This document shows, one piece after another, positions 8,259 through 17,474 of a stretch of 64,000 nucleotides of DNA. The DNA is taken from contig NZ_JOEY01000033.1 in assembly GCF_000718165.1 (NCBI RefSeq), positions 1-64,000 on the forward strand, written 5' to 3'. Numbering within the stretch: position 1 is the first letter of the stretch; each line of letters starts with the position of its first letter. A program made the position numbers and the translations under genes. The notes beneath the pieces are model-generated. The model worked only from the letters and a program-made list of their open reading frames with translations. It was not told the DNA's origin and did no database searches. The DNA is from Streptomyces fulvoviolaceus (GTDB taxonomy: Bacteria > Actinomycetota > Actinomycetes > Streptomycetales > Streptomycetaceae).

Positions 8259-9330
8259 GACGTCCACGGAAGGCACGGGCACGATCGAGGCGCTTTCCCT
8301 CGTCCCCAAGGCCGAGGCCCGCCAATCCATGAAGGACTTCAAGTCCGATCAGGAAGTGCGGTGGTGCCCCGGCTGCGGTGACTACGCGATCCTCGCGGCG
8401 GTCCAGGGCTTCATGCCGGAGCTGGGCCTGGCCAAGGAGAACATCGTCTTCGTCTCGGGCATCGGCTGCTCGTCCCGCTTCCCGTACTACATGAACACGT
8501 ACGGCATGCACTCCATCCACGGCCGCGCCCCCGCCATCGCGACGGGCCTCGCGTCCAGCAGGCGCGACCTGTCCGTGTGGGTGGTCACGGGTGACGGTGA
8601 CGCGCTGTCCATCGGCGGCAACCACCTCATCCACGCCCTGCGCCGCAACGTCAACCTCAAGATCCTGCTGTTCAACAACCGGATCTACGGCCTGACCAAG
8701 GGCCAGTACTCCCCGACCTCCGAGGTCGGCAAGATCACCAAGTCGACGCCGATGGGCTCCCTCGACGCGCCCTTCAACCCGGTGTCCCTGGCCATCGGCG
8801 CGGAGGCGTCCTTCGTGGCGCGGACGGTGGACTCGGACCGCAAGCACCTGACGGAGGTGCTGCGGCAGGCGGCCGCCCACCCGGGCACCGCGCTGGTCGA
8901 GATCTACCAGAACTGCAACATCTTCAACGACGGCGCCTTCGAGGCGTTGAAGGACCGGCAGCAGGCCGAGGAGGCGGTGATCCGCCTGGAGCACGGGCAG
9001 CCGATCCGCTTCGGCGCCGACCGGGCGAAGGGCGTCGTACGGGACGCCGCCACCGGCGACCTCAAGGTGGTCACGGTGACGCCCGAGAACGAGGCCGACG
9101 TCCTGGTCCACGACGCCCACTCCGCGTCCCCGACCACGGCCTTCGCCCTCTCCCGCCTGGCCGACCCGGACACCCTGCACCACACCCCCATCGGCGTCCT
9201 GCGCTCCGTCGACCGCCCGGTCTACGACACGCAGATGTCCGACCAGCTCGACACGGCGATCGAGCAGAACGGCAAGGGGGATCTGGCCGCGCTGCTGGCG
9301 GGCGGGGACACCTGGACGGTCGTCGGCTGA
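8251..9330 (+). CDS. korB: 2-oxoacid:ferredoxin oxidoreductase, beta subunit
   Basis: A 359-residue thiamine-diphosphate and [4Fe-4S]-binding subunit partnering the preceding gene. Cluster cysteines are visible in VRWCPGCGDYA, GIGCSSRFPYY and IYQNCNIFND. The thiamine diphosphate motif runs from TGDGDALSIGGNHLIH to LLFNNRIYGLTKGQYSPTS. Translation is coupled to korA by overlap. No dedicated ferredoxin gene is adjacent. The leftward nuo genes lie only about 5 kb away, which fits electron delivery from reduced ferredoxin to a complex-I-like enzyme; that link is inferred. Confidence 0.93.
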   Translation: MAETSTEGTGTIEALSLVPKAEARQSMKDFKSDQEVRWCPGCGDYAILAAVQGFMPELGLAKENIVFVSGIGCSSRFPYYMNTYGMHSIHGRAPAIATGLASSRRDLSVWVVTGDGDALSIGGNHLIHALRRNVNLKILLFNNRIYGLTKGQYSPTSEVGKITKSTPMGSLDAPFNPVSLAIGAEASFVARTVDSDRKHLTEVLRQAAAHPGTALVEIYQNCNIFNDGAFEALKDRQQAEEAVIRLEHGQPIRFGADRAKGVVRDAATGDLKVVTVTPENEADVLVHDAHSASPTTAFALSRLADPDTLHHTPIGVLRSVDRPVYDTQMSDQLDTAIEQNGKGDLAALLAGGDTWTVVG

Positions 9331-9343
9331 CGGCGACAGTGGT

Positions 9344-9730
9344 TCACGAGGCCCGGGACTGGCGTTCCCGGGCCTCGTCGTATGCCAGGCGCGCCTTCTC
9401 CACCTCGCCCATCCGCTCATGGGTCCACGTCGCCAGCCCCCGCACCTGTTCGGCGGCCTCGCGGCCCAGGTCGGTCAGGGTGTAGTCGACGCGGGGCGGG
9501 ATCACGGGCTTGGCGTCGCGGTGGACCAGGCCGTCGCGTTCCAGGGTCTGGAGGGTCTGGGTGAGCATCTTCTCGCTGACCTGTCCGATCGCCCGGCGCA
9601 GCTCGCTGAAGCGGTAGGAGCGGTCGAGGAGGTGGATCAGCACGAGGACGCCCCAGCGGCTGGTGAGGTGTTCCAGGACGAGGCGGTAGGGGCACATCGC
9701 CTCGTCGACCCTCGGGGTACTTACTGCCAT
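9344..9730 (-). CDS. HxlR-family transcriptional regulator (QorR-like)
   Basis: A 128-residue winged helix-turn-helix protein of the HxlR family. Visible are the N-terminal single cysteine in DEAMCPYRLVLEHL, the core SRWGVLVLIHLLDRSYRFSE, the recognition region VSEKMLTQTLQTLERDGL, and the wing PPRVDYTLTDLGRE. The cysteine sits where YodB/QorR/HypR proteins sense electrophiles or oxidants. It is divergent from an NmrA-type quinone reductase with a 97-base gap holding an inverted repeat, the same layout as E. coli qorR/qorB. It probably represses itself and the reductase until quinones or aldehydes modify the cysteine. Confidence 0.9.
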   Translation of the reverse strand: MAVSTPRVDEAMCPYRLVLEHLTSRWGVLVLIHLLDRSYRFSELRRAIGQVSEKMLTQTLQTLERDGLVHRDAKPVIPPRVDYTLTDLGREAAEQVRGLATWTHERMGEVEKARLAYDEARERQSRAS

Positions 9731-9733
9731 GTC

Positions 9734-9758
9734 AGTACCTTACTTCAAAGTGGGTACT
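9734..9758. promoter_or_regulatory. Probable HxlR operator AGTACC-N13-GGTACT
   Basis: AGTACC (9734-9739) and GGTACT (9753-9758) form a perfect inverted repeat four bases from the regulator's start codon, in the AT-richer gap between the regulator and the reductase. Two half sites at about two helical turns suit an HxlR dimer. Confidence 0.6.
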
Positions 9759-9827
9759 TTCGCAGAGTTAGCGCACCCCCTAGGGTTAGTGGCACACCCG
9801 CACCACCCCCTACGAGGAGTTCTGACC

Positions 9828-10682
9828 ATGAGCATCGTCGTCACCGGAGCCACCGGAAACCTCGGCCGCCACGTCGTCGAGCAGCTGCTGGAGAAGGTTC
9901 CGGCCGACCAGATCACCGCCGTCGTCCGCACCCCGGAGAAGGCCGCCGACTTCGCGGCCAAGGGCGTCAAGATCGCGGTCGCCGACTACAACGCCCCGGA
10001 GACCTTCGACGGACTCCTCGCGGCCGGTGACAAGGTGCTGCTGGTCTCCGGCAACGAGTTCGACAAGGGCCGCCCCGGCCAGCACCAGGTCGTCATCGAC
10101 GCCGCCAAGGCGGCCGGCGTGGCACTCCTGGCGTACACCAGCGCCCCCGGCACCCTGAGCGCCGCGCTGGCCGACGACCACCGCGCCACCGAGAAGGCGC
10201 TGCTCGCCTCCGGCCTGCCCTACGCGCTGCTGCGCAACGGCTGGTACCACGAGAACTACACCGAGAACCTCGCCCCCGTCCTGCAGTACAGCGCCGTCAC
10301 CCAGGCCGCCGGTGCGGGCCGGGTCTCCTCCGCCTCCCGCGCCGACTACGCGGCCGCCGCCGTCGCCGTCCTGACCGGCGAGGGCCACGAGAGCAAGACG
10401 TACGAGCTGGGCGGCGACGTCGCCTGGAGCTTCGCCGAGTACGCGGCCGAGCTGAGCGCGCAGACCGGCAAGGAGATCGCCTACAACGCGGTCTCCGTCG
10501 AGGACTTCACCGGGATCCTGGCCGGCGCCGGCCTGCCCGCGCCGCTCGCCTCGATCCTCGCGGGCGTCGACGCGTCCATAGAGAAGGGCGAACTGGTCGT
10601 CTCCAGCGGCGACCTCTCCCGCCTGGCCGGCCGTCCGACCACCCCGCTCGCCGAGGCGATCACGGCCGCGCTCAAGGGCTGA
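9828..10682 (+). CDS. NmrA-family NAD(P)H:quinone oxidoreductase (QorB-like)
   Basis: A 284-residue atypical short-chain dehydrogenase of the NmrA/QOR2 type. The Rossmann motif VTGATGNLGRHVVEQLL is at the N-terminus, a phosphate-contacting AVVRTPEKA follows, then LLAYTSAPG and LLRNGWYHENYTENL. The tyrosine of classical SDR catalysis is not in a YxxxK context, as usual in this subfamily. The start is an ATG after ACGAGGAGTTCTGACC. Homologous E. coli QorB reduces quinones with NADPH. The divergent HxlR gene is the likely regulator. Confidence 0.88.
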   Translation: MSIVVTGATGNLGRHVVEQLLEKVPADQITAVVRTPEKAADFAAKGVKIAVADYNAPETFDGLLAAGDKVLLVSGNEFDKGRPGQHQVVIDAAKAAGVALLAYTSAPGTLSAALADDHRATEKALLASGLPYALLRNGWYHENYTENLAPVLQYSAVTQAAGAGRVSSASRADYAAAAVAVLTGEGHESKTYELGGDVAWSFAEYAAELSAQTGKEIAYNAVSVEDFTGILAGAGLPAPLASILAGVDASIEKGELVVSSGDLSRLAGRPTTPLAEAITAALKG

Positions 10683-10703
10683 CACCCGGGACAGCAGGGA
10701 CAG

Positions 10704-10749
10704 CCCCGCCTGTCATGACCGTATAGCGATACGGACATGACAGGCGGGG
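10704..10749. terminator. 46-bp near-perfect hairpin between the quinone reductase and rarD
   Basis: A 14-bp outer stem (CCCCGCCTGTCATG with CATGACAGGCGGGG) encloses an inner 6-bp stem (CCGTAT with ATACGG) and a 4-base loop, with one A/A mismatch between the stems. It begins 22 bases after the reductase stop. It has no T-run, as usual for Streptomyces terminators. It could also be a cruciform or operator for rarD, which starts 52 bases later. Confidence 0.7.
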
Positions 10750-10801
10750 CCGCTCGGCGTTACCTTCGTCCACGCATGCCTGACGTGAGAAGGAGGGGCC
10801 C

Positions 10802-11812
10802 GTGGCCGGGACGTCGAAGGGTGAGGGCCGGATAGGCCTGCTGAACGGCATCGCGGCGTACGGCATGTGGGGGCTCGTCCCCCTCTTCTGGCCCCTGCTG
10901 AAGCCCGCCGGGGCGATCGAGATCCTCGCCCACCGGATGGTCTGGTCCCTCGTCTTCGTCGGCGCCGCGCTCGTGGTGTTGCGGCGCTGGGCCTGGGCCG
11001 GCGAGCTGCTGCGGCAGCCGCGCAAGCTCGGGCTGATCGCCGTCGCCGCGGCCTTCATCACCGTGAACTGGGGTCTCTACATCTGGTCCGTGAACACGGG
11101 CCACGTCGTCGAGGCCTCGCTCGGCTACTTCATCAACCCCCTCGTCACCATAGCGATGGGCGTGCTGCTCCTGAAGGAGCGGCTACGGCCCGTGCAGTGG
11201 ACGGCGGTCGGGGTCGGCTTCGCCGCCGTACTCGTGCTGGCCATCGGGTACGGACAGCCGCCGTGGATCTCCCTCACCCTCGCCTTCTCGTTCGCCACCT
11301 ACGGTCTGGTGAAGAAGAAGGTCAACCTCGGCGGCATAGAGTCGCTGGCCGCCGAGACCGCGATCCAGTTCCTGCCCGCGCTCGGCTTTCTGCTGTGGCT
11401 GACCGCGCACGGCGACTCCTCCTTCTCCACCGAGGGTCCGGGCCACGCGGCCCTGCTCGCCGCGACCGGCATCGTCACCGCACTCCCCCTCGTCTGCTTC
11501 GGCGCGGCCGCGATCCGCGTGCCCCTCTCCACCCTGGGCCTGCTGCAGTACCTGGCCCCGGTCTTCCAGTTCCTGCTCGGCATCCTCTACTTCCACGAGG
11601 CCATGCCACCCGAGCGCTGGGCCGGATTCGCGCTGGTCTGGCTGGCGTTGGCGCTGCTCACCTGGGACGCCCTGCGCACCGCGCGCACGCTCAGGAGGGA
11701 GATCAGCAGGCCCAGCACCACCATGACGACGGGCACGGTCAGCGCTGTACGGAAGGCGGAGAGCCTCTCCTCCGGCCCCGAGCCGCTCGACTCCCCGGCC
11801 GCCAAGCCGTAG
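10802..11812 (+). CDS. rarD: RarD-type DMT-superfamily permease (EamA)
   Basis: A 336-residue, ten-helix drug/metabolite-type transporter. The RarD N-terminal signature GLLNGIAAYGMWGLVPLFWPLL is followed by ILAHRMVWSLVFV, NWGLYIWSVNTGHVVEASLGYFINPL and GLLQYLAPVFQFLLGILYFHE. The core ends around residue 300 (LLTWDALRTARTL). The last ~35 residues (REISRPSTTMTTGT and onward) are unconserved because the gene runs 226 bases into the convergent MFS gene. The start is GTG after AGAAGGAGGGGCCC. The substrate is unknown in this family. Confidence 0.9.
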   Translation: MAGTSKGEGRIGLLNGIAAYGMWGLVPLFWPLLKPAGAIEILAHRMVWSLVFVGAALVVLRRWAWAGELLRQPRKLGLIAVAAAFITVNWGLYIWSVNTGHVVEASLGYFINPLVTIAMGVLLLKERLRPVQWTAVGVGFAAVLVLAIGYGQPPWISLTLAFSFATYGLVKKKVNLGGIESLAAETAIQFLPALGFLLWLTAHGDSSFSTEGPGHAALLAATGIVTALPLVCFGAAAIRVPLSTLGLLQYLAPVFQFLLGILYFHEAMPPERWAGFALVWLALALLTWDALRTARTLRREISRPSTTMTTGTVSAVRKAESLSSGPEPLDSPAAKP

Positions 11813-13047
11813 ACGGCCGTCACCGCCGAGATGCCGATCGCCGAGCCGAACTGCGAGGCGGTGTGCAGCAGTCCGCCCGCCAGCCCCTGCTCGGCATCGG
11901 CGACCCCGTCGGTCGCCGCGATCGTCAGCGGGCCGTACGCCAGCGCGAAGGCCGTGCCCGCGACGAACAGCGTCGGCAGCATCGCCAGGTACGGCCAGTC
12001 CATGCCGACCGGCAGGAACAGCCCGTACGCGGCCACGGCCAGCACGAAGCCGCCGACGATCACGCGCGCGTTGCCGAAGCGGGCGACCAGCCTCGGGGTG
12101 AGGGTGGGGGCCAGCACGGCGTCGCAGCCCATGATCACCAGGGCGATCGCGGTCTGCAGTGAGGACCAGCCGCGCAGCTCCTGCAGGTAGAGCGTCACGA
12201 CGAACTGGAAGCCGAAGAAGGCGCCGACGAAGAGCAGCGCACCGAGATCGGCCCGGACCACCGAACCCGTGCGCAGGATCCCGAGCCGCACGAGGGGACT
12301 CGCACAGCGGCGCTCGACGGCGACGAAGACGACGGCGAACAGCAGCGCCGTGAGGGCCGACGCCGTCGTCAACGGCCAGCCGTCCAGGCCGTGTTCCAGG
12401 CGTACGACGGTGTAGGCGGCCAGCAGCATGGCGCCGGCGATGGTGATCGTGCCCGGGAGGTCGAAGCCGCGGAGGCCGGAGCGGGAGACGCTCTGCCGTG
12501 GGATCAGCCGTACGGCCGCCACGAGCAGCGCGCCCGCCAGCAGCACCGGGGCGAAGAACACCCAGCGCCAGCCGAGCGAGGTGAGCAGGCCGCCGATCAC
12601 CAGGCCGAGCGAGAAGCCGCCGGCCCCCGTACCGGCGAAGACCAGCAGGGCCTTCTCGCGCTGCGGGCCCTCCTCGTACGAGGTCGTGATCAGGGACAGC
12701 GCGGCCGGCGTCATGAACGCGGCGGACACCCCGGTGACGAAACGGGCGACGATCAGCATCCAGCCCTCGGTCGCGAAGCCGCCCAGGCCCGAGAAGGTGA
12801 GGAAGACCGTCAGCCAGAGCAGGAACATCCGGCGGCGGCCGAGCAGGTCGGCGGCGCGGCCGCCGAGGAGGGTGAAGCCGGCGTAGCCGAGCACGTAGGC
12901 GCTCATCACCCAGGCCGCGGTGTCCGTCGCCAGCCCCAGATCGGATCTGATCGAGGGGATCGCGACCGCCATCATCGCGATGTCGGCGCCCTCCAGGAAG
13001 ATCGTTCCACAGAGGACGAGTAACAGCGCCCACGCGCGCGTGCCCAT
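11587..13047 (-). CDS. MFS drug exporter (DHA2-like)
   Basis: A 486-residue major-facilitator protein, probably with 14 helices. After MGTRAWALLLVLCGTIFLEG comes the motif-A loop GGRAADLLGRRRMFL and motif C (FAGTGAGGFSLGLVIGGLLTSLGWRWVFF). The last helix is VMVVLGLLISLLSV; after it a ~30-residue tail overlaps the 3' end of rarD on the opposite strand. The ATG giving MGTRAW was preferred; longer frames upstream have no helix-like start. It is divergent from an HxlR regulator with 89 bases between them, the common arrangement for an inducible exporter and its repressor. Confidence 0.9.
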   Translation of the reverse strand: MGTRAWALLLVLCGTIFLEGADIAMMAVAIPSIRSDLGLATDTAAWVMSAYVLGYAGFTLLGGRAADLLGRRRMFLLWLTVFLTFSGLGGFATEGWMLIVARFVTGVSAAFMTPAALSLITTSYEEGPQREKALLVFAGTGAGGFSLGLVIGGLLTSLGWRWVFFAPVLLAGALLVAAVRLIPRQSVSRSGLRGFDLPGTITIAGAMLLAAYTVVRLEHGLDGWPLTTASALTALLFAVVFVAVERRCASPLVRLGILRTGSVVRADLGALLFVGAFFGFQFVVTLYLQELRGWSSLQTAIALVIMGCDAVLAPTLTPRLVARFGNARVIVGGFVLAVAAYGLFLPVGMDWPYLAMLPTLFVAGTAFALAYGPLTIAATDGVADAEQGLAGGLLHTASQFGSAIGISAVTAVYGLAAGESSGSGPEERLSAFRTALTVPVVMVVLGLLISLLSVRAVRRASQVSSANASQTSANPAQRSGGMASWK

Positions 13048-13072
13048 GGCAACACTCCATACGTTGAGGGGA

Positions 13073-13106
13073 GTTACGCGAATGAGGGTCAGTTCCCTCT
13101 TGTAAC
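13073..13106. promoter_or_regulatory. Nested inverted repeats in the MFS/HxlR divergent promoter
   Basis: GTTAC (13073-13077) pairs with GTAAC (13102-13106), and inside them GAGGG (13084-13088) pairs with CCCTC (13095-13099). The nested repeat is centred between the two start codons and is the likely binding site of the adjacent HxlR protein. Confidence 0.5.
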
Positions 13107-13136
13107 CACCCCCACCCTCCGGCAGCATCGACAGAC

Positions 13137-13571
13137 ATGGAAGAAGGCACTTCGAAGTCACCGAGTAACTGCACGGGCACCGTGGACTACGGCGATGCCG
13201 ACCCCTTCCAATGGGACACCCGCGAGGACTGCCAGGTAAGGCAGATCCTCGACCGGATCGCCGACAAATGGTCGCTTCTTGTCATCGCCCTGCTGGAGAA
13301 CCGGCGGCTCCGCTTCACCGAACTGCGCCGGGAGATCGACGGCATCAGCCAGCGGATGCTGACGGTGACGCTGCGCTCGCTGGAGCGGGACGGGTTGGTG
13401 AAGCGGACGGTGTATCCGGTGGTACCGCCCCGGGTGGAGTACGAACTCACCCCGCTGGGCGGGACCCTGCACGCGACGATCCGGTCCCTGGTGACCTGGA
13501 CCGAGACGCACCAGGAGGAGATCGCGACGGCGCGGGAGGCGTACGACGCGCGGGAGGCCGCGCCGCTGTAG
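13137..13571 (+). CDS. HxlR-family transcriptional regulator
   Basis: A 144-residue winged helix-turn-helix protein. The HxlR landmarks are all present: a single cysteine in REDCQVRQILDRIADKWSLL, then LRFTELRREIDGISQRMLTVTL, RSLERDGLVKR and the wing VPPRVEYELTPLG. The N-terminal ~28 residues (KSPSNCTGTVDYG) are unconserved and carry one more cysteine. It is divergent from the MFS exporter and probably represses it. Confidence 0.9.
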   Translation: MEEGTSKSPSNCTGTVDYGDADPFQWDTREDCQVRQILDRIADKWSLLVIALLENRRLRFTELRREIDGISQRMLTVTLRSLERDGLVKRTVYPVVPPRVEYELTPLGGTLHATIRSLVTWTETHQEEIATAREAYDAREAAPL

Positions 13572-13609
13572 GCGTCCAGGTGTCGGTGCGGGCCGCTATA
13601 AGTGGTCCC

Positions 13610-14077
13610 ATGACTGGGACAGCACCCGCACCCGTGCACTGGAAGCTCGTCATCGACGCCACGCACCCGCACGCGCAGGCCGGCTTCTGGGCCGCAGCGC
13701 TGCACTACGAGGTCGAGGACAACAACGCCCTCATCGACCGCCTGCTGGAGCTCGGCGCCCTGCCGCGCGAGGCCACCGTCGAGTACCACGCCCGTCTCGC
13801 CTTCCGGGACCTGATCGCCGTACGGCATCCGGACGACCCGTACGACGAGTCGACCGGAACCGGGCTGGGACGCCGACTGCTCTTCCAGCGCGTGCCGGAG
13901 GCGAAGACGGTCAAGAACCGGCTCCACCTGGACCTGCACCCGGGCGAGGGCAGGCGGGAGTCGGAGGTCGAGCGGCTGAAGGGGCTCGGGGCGAGTGTGC
14001 TGCGGGAGGTGAAGGAGCCGTCGGGCGCGTGGGTGGTGATGACGGATCCGGAGGGGAACGAGTTCTGCGTGCACTGA
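13610..14077 (+). CDS. VOC-superfamily (glyoxalase/bleomycin-resistance-like) protein
   Basis: A 155-residue protein of the vicinal-oxygen-chelate fold, with PVHWKLVIDATHPHAQAGFWAAAL at the N-terminus and the closing motif VVMTDPEGNEFCVH. The pattern of KNRLHLDLHP in the second half matches the DUF-type 'glyoxalase-like' proteins. No ribosome binding site precedes the ATG. TATAAG at 13597-13602 lies seven bases from it, so the mRNA may be leaderless. Substrate unknown. Confidence 0.82.
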   Translation: MTGTAPAPVHWKLVIDATHPHAQAGFWAAALHYEVEDNNALIDRLLELGALPREATVEYHARLAFRDLIAVRHPDDPYDESTGTGLGRRLLFQRVPEAKTVKNRLHLDLHPGEGRRESEVERLKGLGASVLREVKEPSGAWVVMTDPEGNEFCVH

Positions 14078-14079
14078 GT

Positions 14080-15003
14080 TCAGGAGCGTCGCGGCGGTGC
14101 CCCCAGCCCGAAGAGCCGCGCCCCGTTCTCGTAACACACCGCGCGCAACCAGTCGTCACCCAGTCCGAGCCGTTCGAGGACCTCGAGCTGGTGGACGTAC
14201 TCGTAGGGGATGTTGGGGAAGTCCGACCCCAGCAGAATCCGATCGCCTAGGTCCGCGAGCCGGCCGAGTTCGGTTGCCGGGAAGGGGCTGAAACGCTCGC
14301 TGAAATCCGTGAACGCCATGGTCGTGTCCAGGCGGACCTCGTCGTATCGCTCGGCCAGGTCCAGGAAGTCGGTGTATTCCGGCATTCCCATGTGCGCCAC
14401 GATCAGGGGCAGGCGCGGATGCCTGGCGAGGAGTCGCCCCACCGGCTCCGGGCCGGTGTGTTTGCCGGGTGCGGGGCCCGAGCCGCAGTGCATGACCACG
14501 GGGATTCCCGCCTCGGCGAGCAGTCCCCACACGGGATCGAGCAGCTCGTGCGTCGGGTCGTACGCCCCCACCTGCACATGGGACTTGAAGACCCGGGCCC
14601 CCGCCTCGACCGCCGTGCGGACGTAGTCCTCCACGCCCTCCTCGGGATAGAGGGTGGCCGTGTGCAGACAGTCGGGTGTGCGTCGCGCGAAGTCGGCGGC
14701 CCATTCGTTCAGCCAGGGTGCCATACCGGCCTTGTGCGGATAGAGCATCGCGGTGAAGGCGCGTACCCCGAACTGCCGGAGAATCGCGAGCCGTTCGTCC
14801 TCCTCCTGGCGATAGGTGATGCCCCACTCGATGCCGGTCATCGGGCCGACCGCGTCGAAGTAGTCCCACACCTTGCGCAGAACCCGCTCCGGCATGAAGT
14901 GCGTGTGGACGTCGACCAGTCCGGGCACCCCGATCCGTCGCCGAAACCTCTCGACAGCCTCGACTTCACCCACGGGACCGATTCCTCTCGACGCTGACGT
15001 CAT
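14080..15003 (-). CDS. Amidohydrolase family 2 (TIM-barrel metal hydrolase)
   Basis: A 307-residue protein of the amidohydrolase_2 family. Metal ligands appear in GLVDVHTHFMPERVL near the N-terminus, later PVVMHCGSGPAPGKHTGPE and LIVAHMGMPEYTDFLDLAERY, and the late aspartate in ILLGSDFPNIPYEYVHQ. These proteins are hydrolases or decarboxylases such as the ACMSD group; the actual reaction cannot be told. The start ATG (MTSASRGIG) follows GAGGGACGGTGAGGG. It is convergent with the VOC gene, with only two bases between their stops. Confidence 0.88.
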   Translation of the reverse strand: MTSASRGIGPVGEVEAVERFRRRIGVPGLVDVHTHFMPERVLRKVWDYFDAVGPMTGIEWGITYRQEEDERLAILRQFGVRAFTAMLYPHKAGMAPWLNEWAADFARRTPDCLHTATLYPEEGVEDYVRTAVEAGARVFKSHVQVGAYDPTHELLDPVWGLLAEAGIPVVMHCGSGPAPGKHTGPEPVGRLLARHPRLPLIVAHMGMPEYTDFLDLAERYDEVRLDTTMAFTDFSERFSPFPATELGRLADLGDRILLGSDFPNIPYEYVHQLEVLERLGLGDDWLRAVCYENGARLFGLGAPPRRS

Positions 15004-15092
15004 GCCCTCACCGTCCCTCACTGTCAGGTGGACGCGCCGTCCGAAGCAACCCCCTTGATCCTCACGCGCGTCCGCTACGCGAACACCCCTGA

Positions 15093-16145
<1,053 letters not shown>

Positions 16146-16155
16146 ACCGGTCCCT

Positions 16156-17325
16156 CTACTCCGCCGCCCTCGCCCGTTCCGCCAGACGGAGCATGCGGGC
16201 TCGGGCCTTCTCCAGCTTGTCCGGGTCCTCGGCCGCCGGCCCTTCCCCGGCGGCCAACTCCGTCCACAAGGTGAGCAGTTCGCGCCCCAGGTCCAGGCCC
16301 TGCAGCGGGTCGCGCACGGCCCGCCAGGCGGTGGCCGCGCTCTGGACGTTGCCGTAGGCCGCCTCGGCGTCCCTCGCCCGGTGCTGAACGCGGGCCAGGT
16401 CGAGGGAGAGGCGCAGGGCGCGGACCGGTTCGCCGCCCAAGTAGGCGACGTAGGCGGTGAGTTCGTACAGCCGGAGCACCTCGGGATGCTCCGGCCCGAG
16501 CGCCTGGGCCGCCTGCGCCGCGGTCCGCTCCGCGAGTTCCGCCGCCACGTCGATCCGCCCTTCCCTGACGGCCTCGTTGATCCGCGCGACCGGCTCGGCG
16601 AGGAACGCGGCAGCACCTCCCGGGACAGCCGGCGGCCCGTCCCCGAGCACGGCTTCGGCCACGGCGTCGAAGCCGCGCACCGGGGTCGGTTTGGGATCGG
16701 GGTCGTCCATGAGAAGGACGGGCTCGGCGAACGGGACGGGGGCGGGCGGGGGTGTGGGCGGAGCGACGGGCAGCGGCAACGGCTCGGGCACCGGAAGGGG
16801 CCTCGCGTCCATCACCGGCGGCGGGCCGAACTCCCCCGTCGGGGGGAGGACCGTCCCGGGGGGCGGGGCGTCCGGCAGGGGCCGTAGCGCATAGGTCGGG
16901 GCCGCGTCCTGCACGGGCTCCGGAGTCTGCCGCAGAAGATGCGGGGGCGGATCATGCCGGACGGGCTCCTCAGCCGCGGCGACCGGCCACTCCGCCTGCC
17001 TCGGTACCTCCGGGGGAGCGATCCCGACCGGCTCCGCGGTGAAGCGGCTGGAGCCGTCCGGGGACACCTCCAGGGGGACCACGTAGCCGATGCGCTCGTC
17101 GTGGATGGTGGCGTGGACGGGGTGGCCGCCGGCGCGGGCGATGTCGTGGAGATGACGCAGGACGGCCTGCTGGAGCTCCTCGCCGGGGGCCGCGGCTACC
17201 GGTACGCCGCCGACCGAAGCACCGGGGCCTGTCGCGGGGACACGGACGTCGATCGGCGCTGCGGGGGCGGCCGGGCCGCCGTTCTTCTGGTCCCGCTTCT
17301 TGTCGCGGCTGAGTCGAGACATCAT
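16156..17325 (-). CDS. Tetratricopeptide-repeat protein with proline-rich linker
   Basis: A 389-residue cytoplasmic protein. Residues ~1-75 form a small N-terminal domain (ELQQAVLRHLHDIARAGGHP). Residues ~95-215 are a proline-rich, low-complexity linker with many PLPVPEP-like runs. The C-terminal ~150 residues are helical TPR-like (INEAVREGRIDVAAELAERTA, ALGPEHPEVLRLYELTAYVAYL, LGRELLTLWTELA). It is divergent from the next gene across a 149-base gap. The domain layout suggests a scaffold protein; its function is unknown. Confidence 0.75.
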   Translation of the reverse strand: MMSRLSRDKKRDQKNGGPAAPAAPIDVRVPATGPGASVGGVPVAAAPGEELQQAVLRHLHDIARAGGHPVHATIHDERIGYVVPLEVSPDGSSRFTAEPVGIAPPEVPRQAEWPVAAAEEPVRHDPPPHLLRQTPEPVQDAAPTYALRPLPDAPPPGTVLPPTGEFGPPPVMDARPLPVPEPLPLPVAPPTPPPAPVPFAEPVLLMDDPDPKPTPVRGFDAVAEAVLGDGPPAVPGGAAAFLAEPVARINEAVREGRIDVAAELAERTAAQAAQALGPEHPEVLRLYELTAYVAYLGGEPVRALRLSLDLARVQHRARDAEAAYGNVQSAATAWRAVRDPLQGLDLGRELLTLWTELAAGEGPAAEDPDKLEKARARMLRLAERARAAE

Positions 17326-17474
17326 TTTCCCCTACGGTCGTGCACGTACTGTCAAGTCTCTCCGCAGGCCCACGGTTCTCACGTCACCGTGCTGTCACAG
17401 GGTCGTTCCAGCACCTCACGCTTCGTCACGGGCCACACCCCGGATGCCGTGCAGCATCGGCGACGGGGAGGGGG

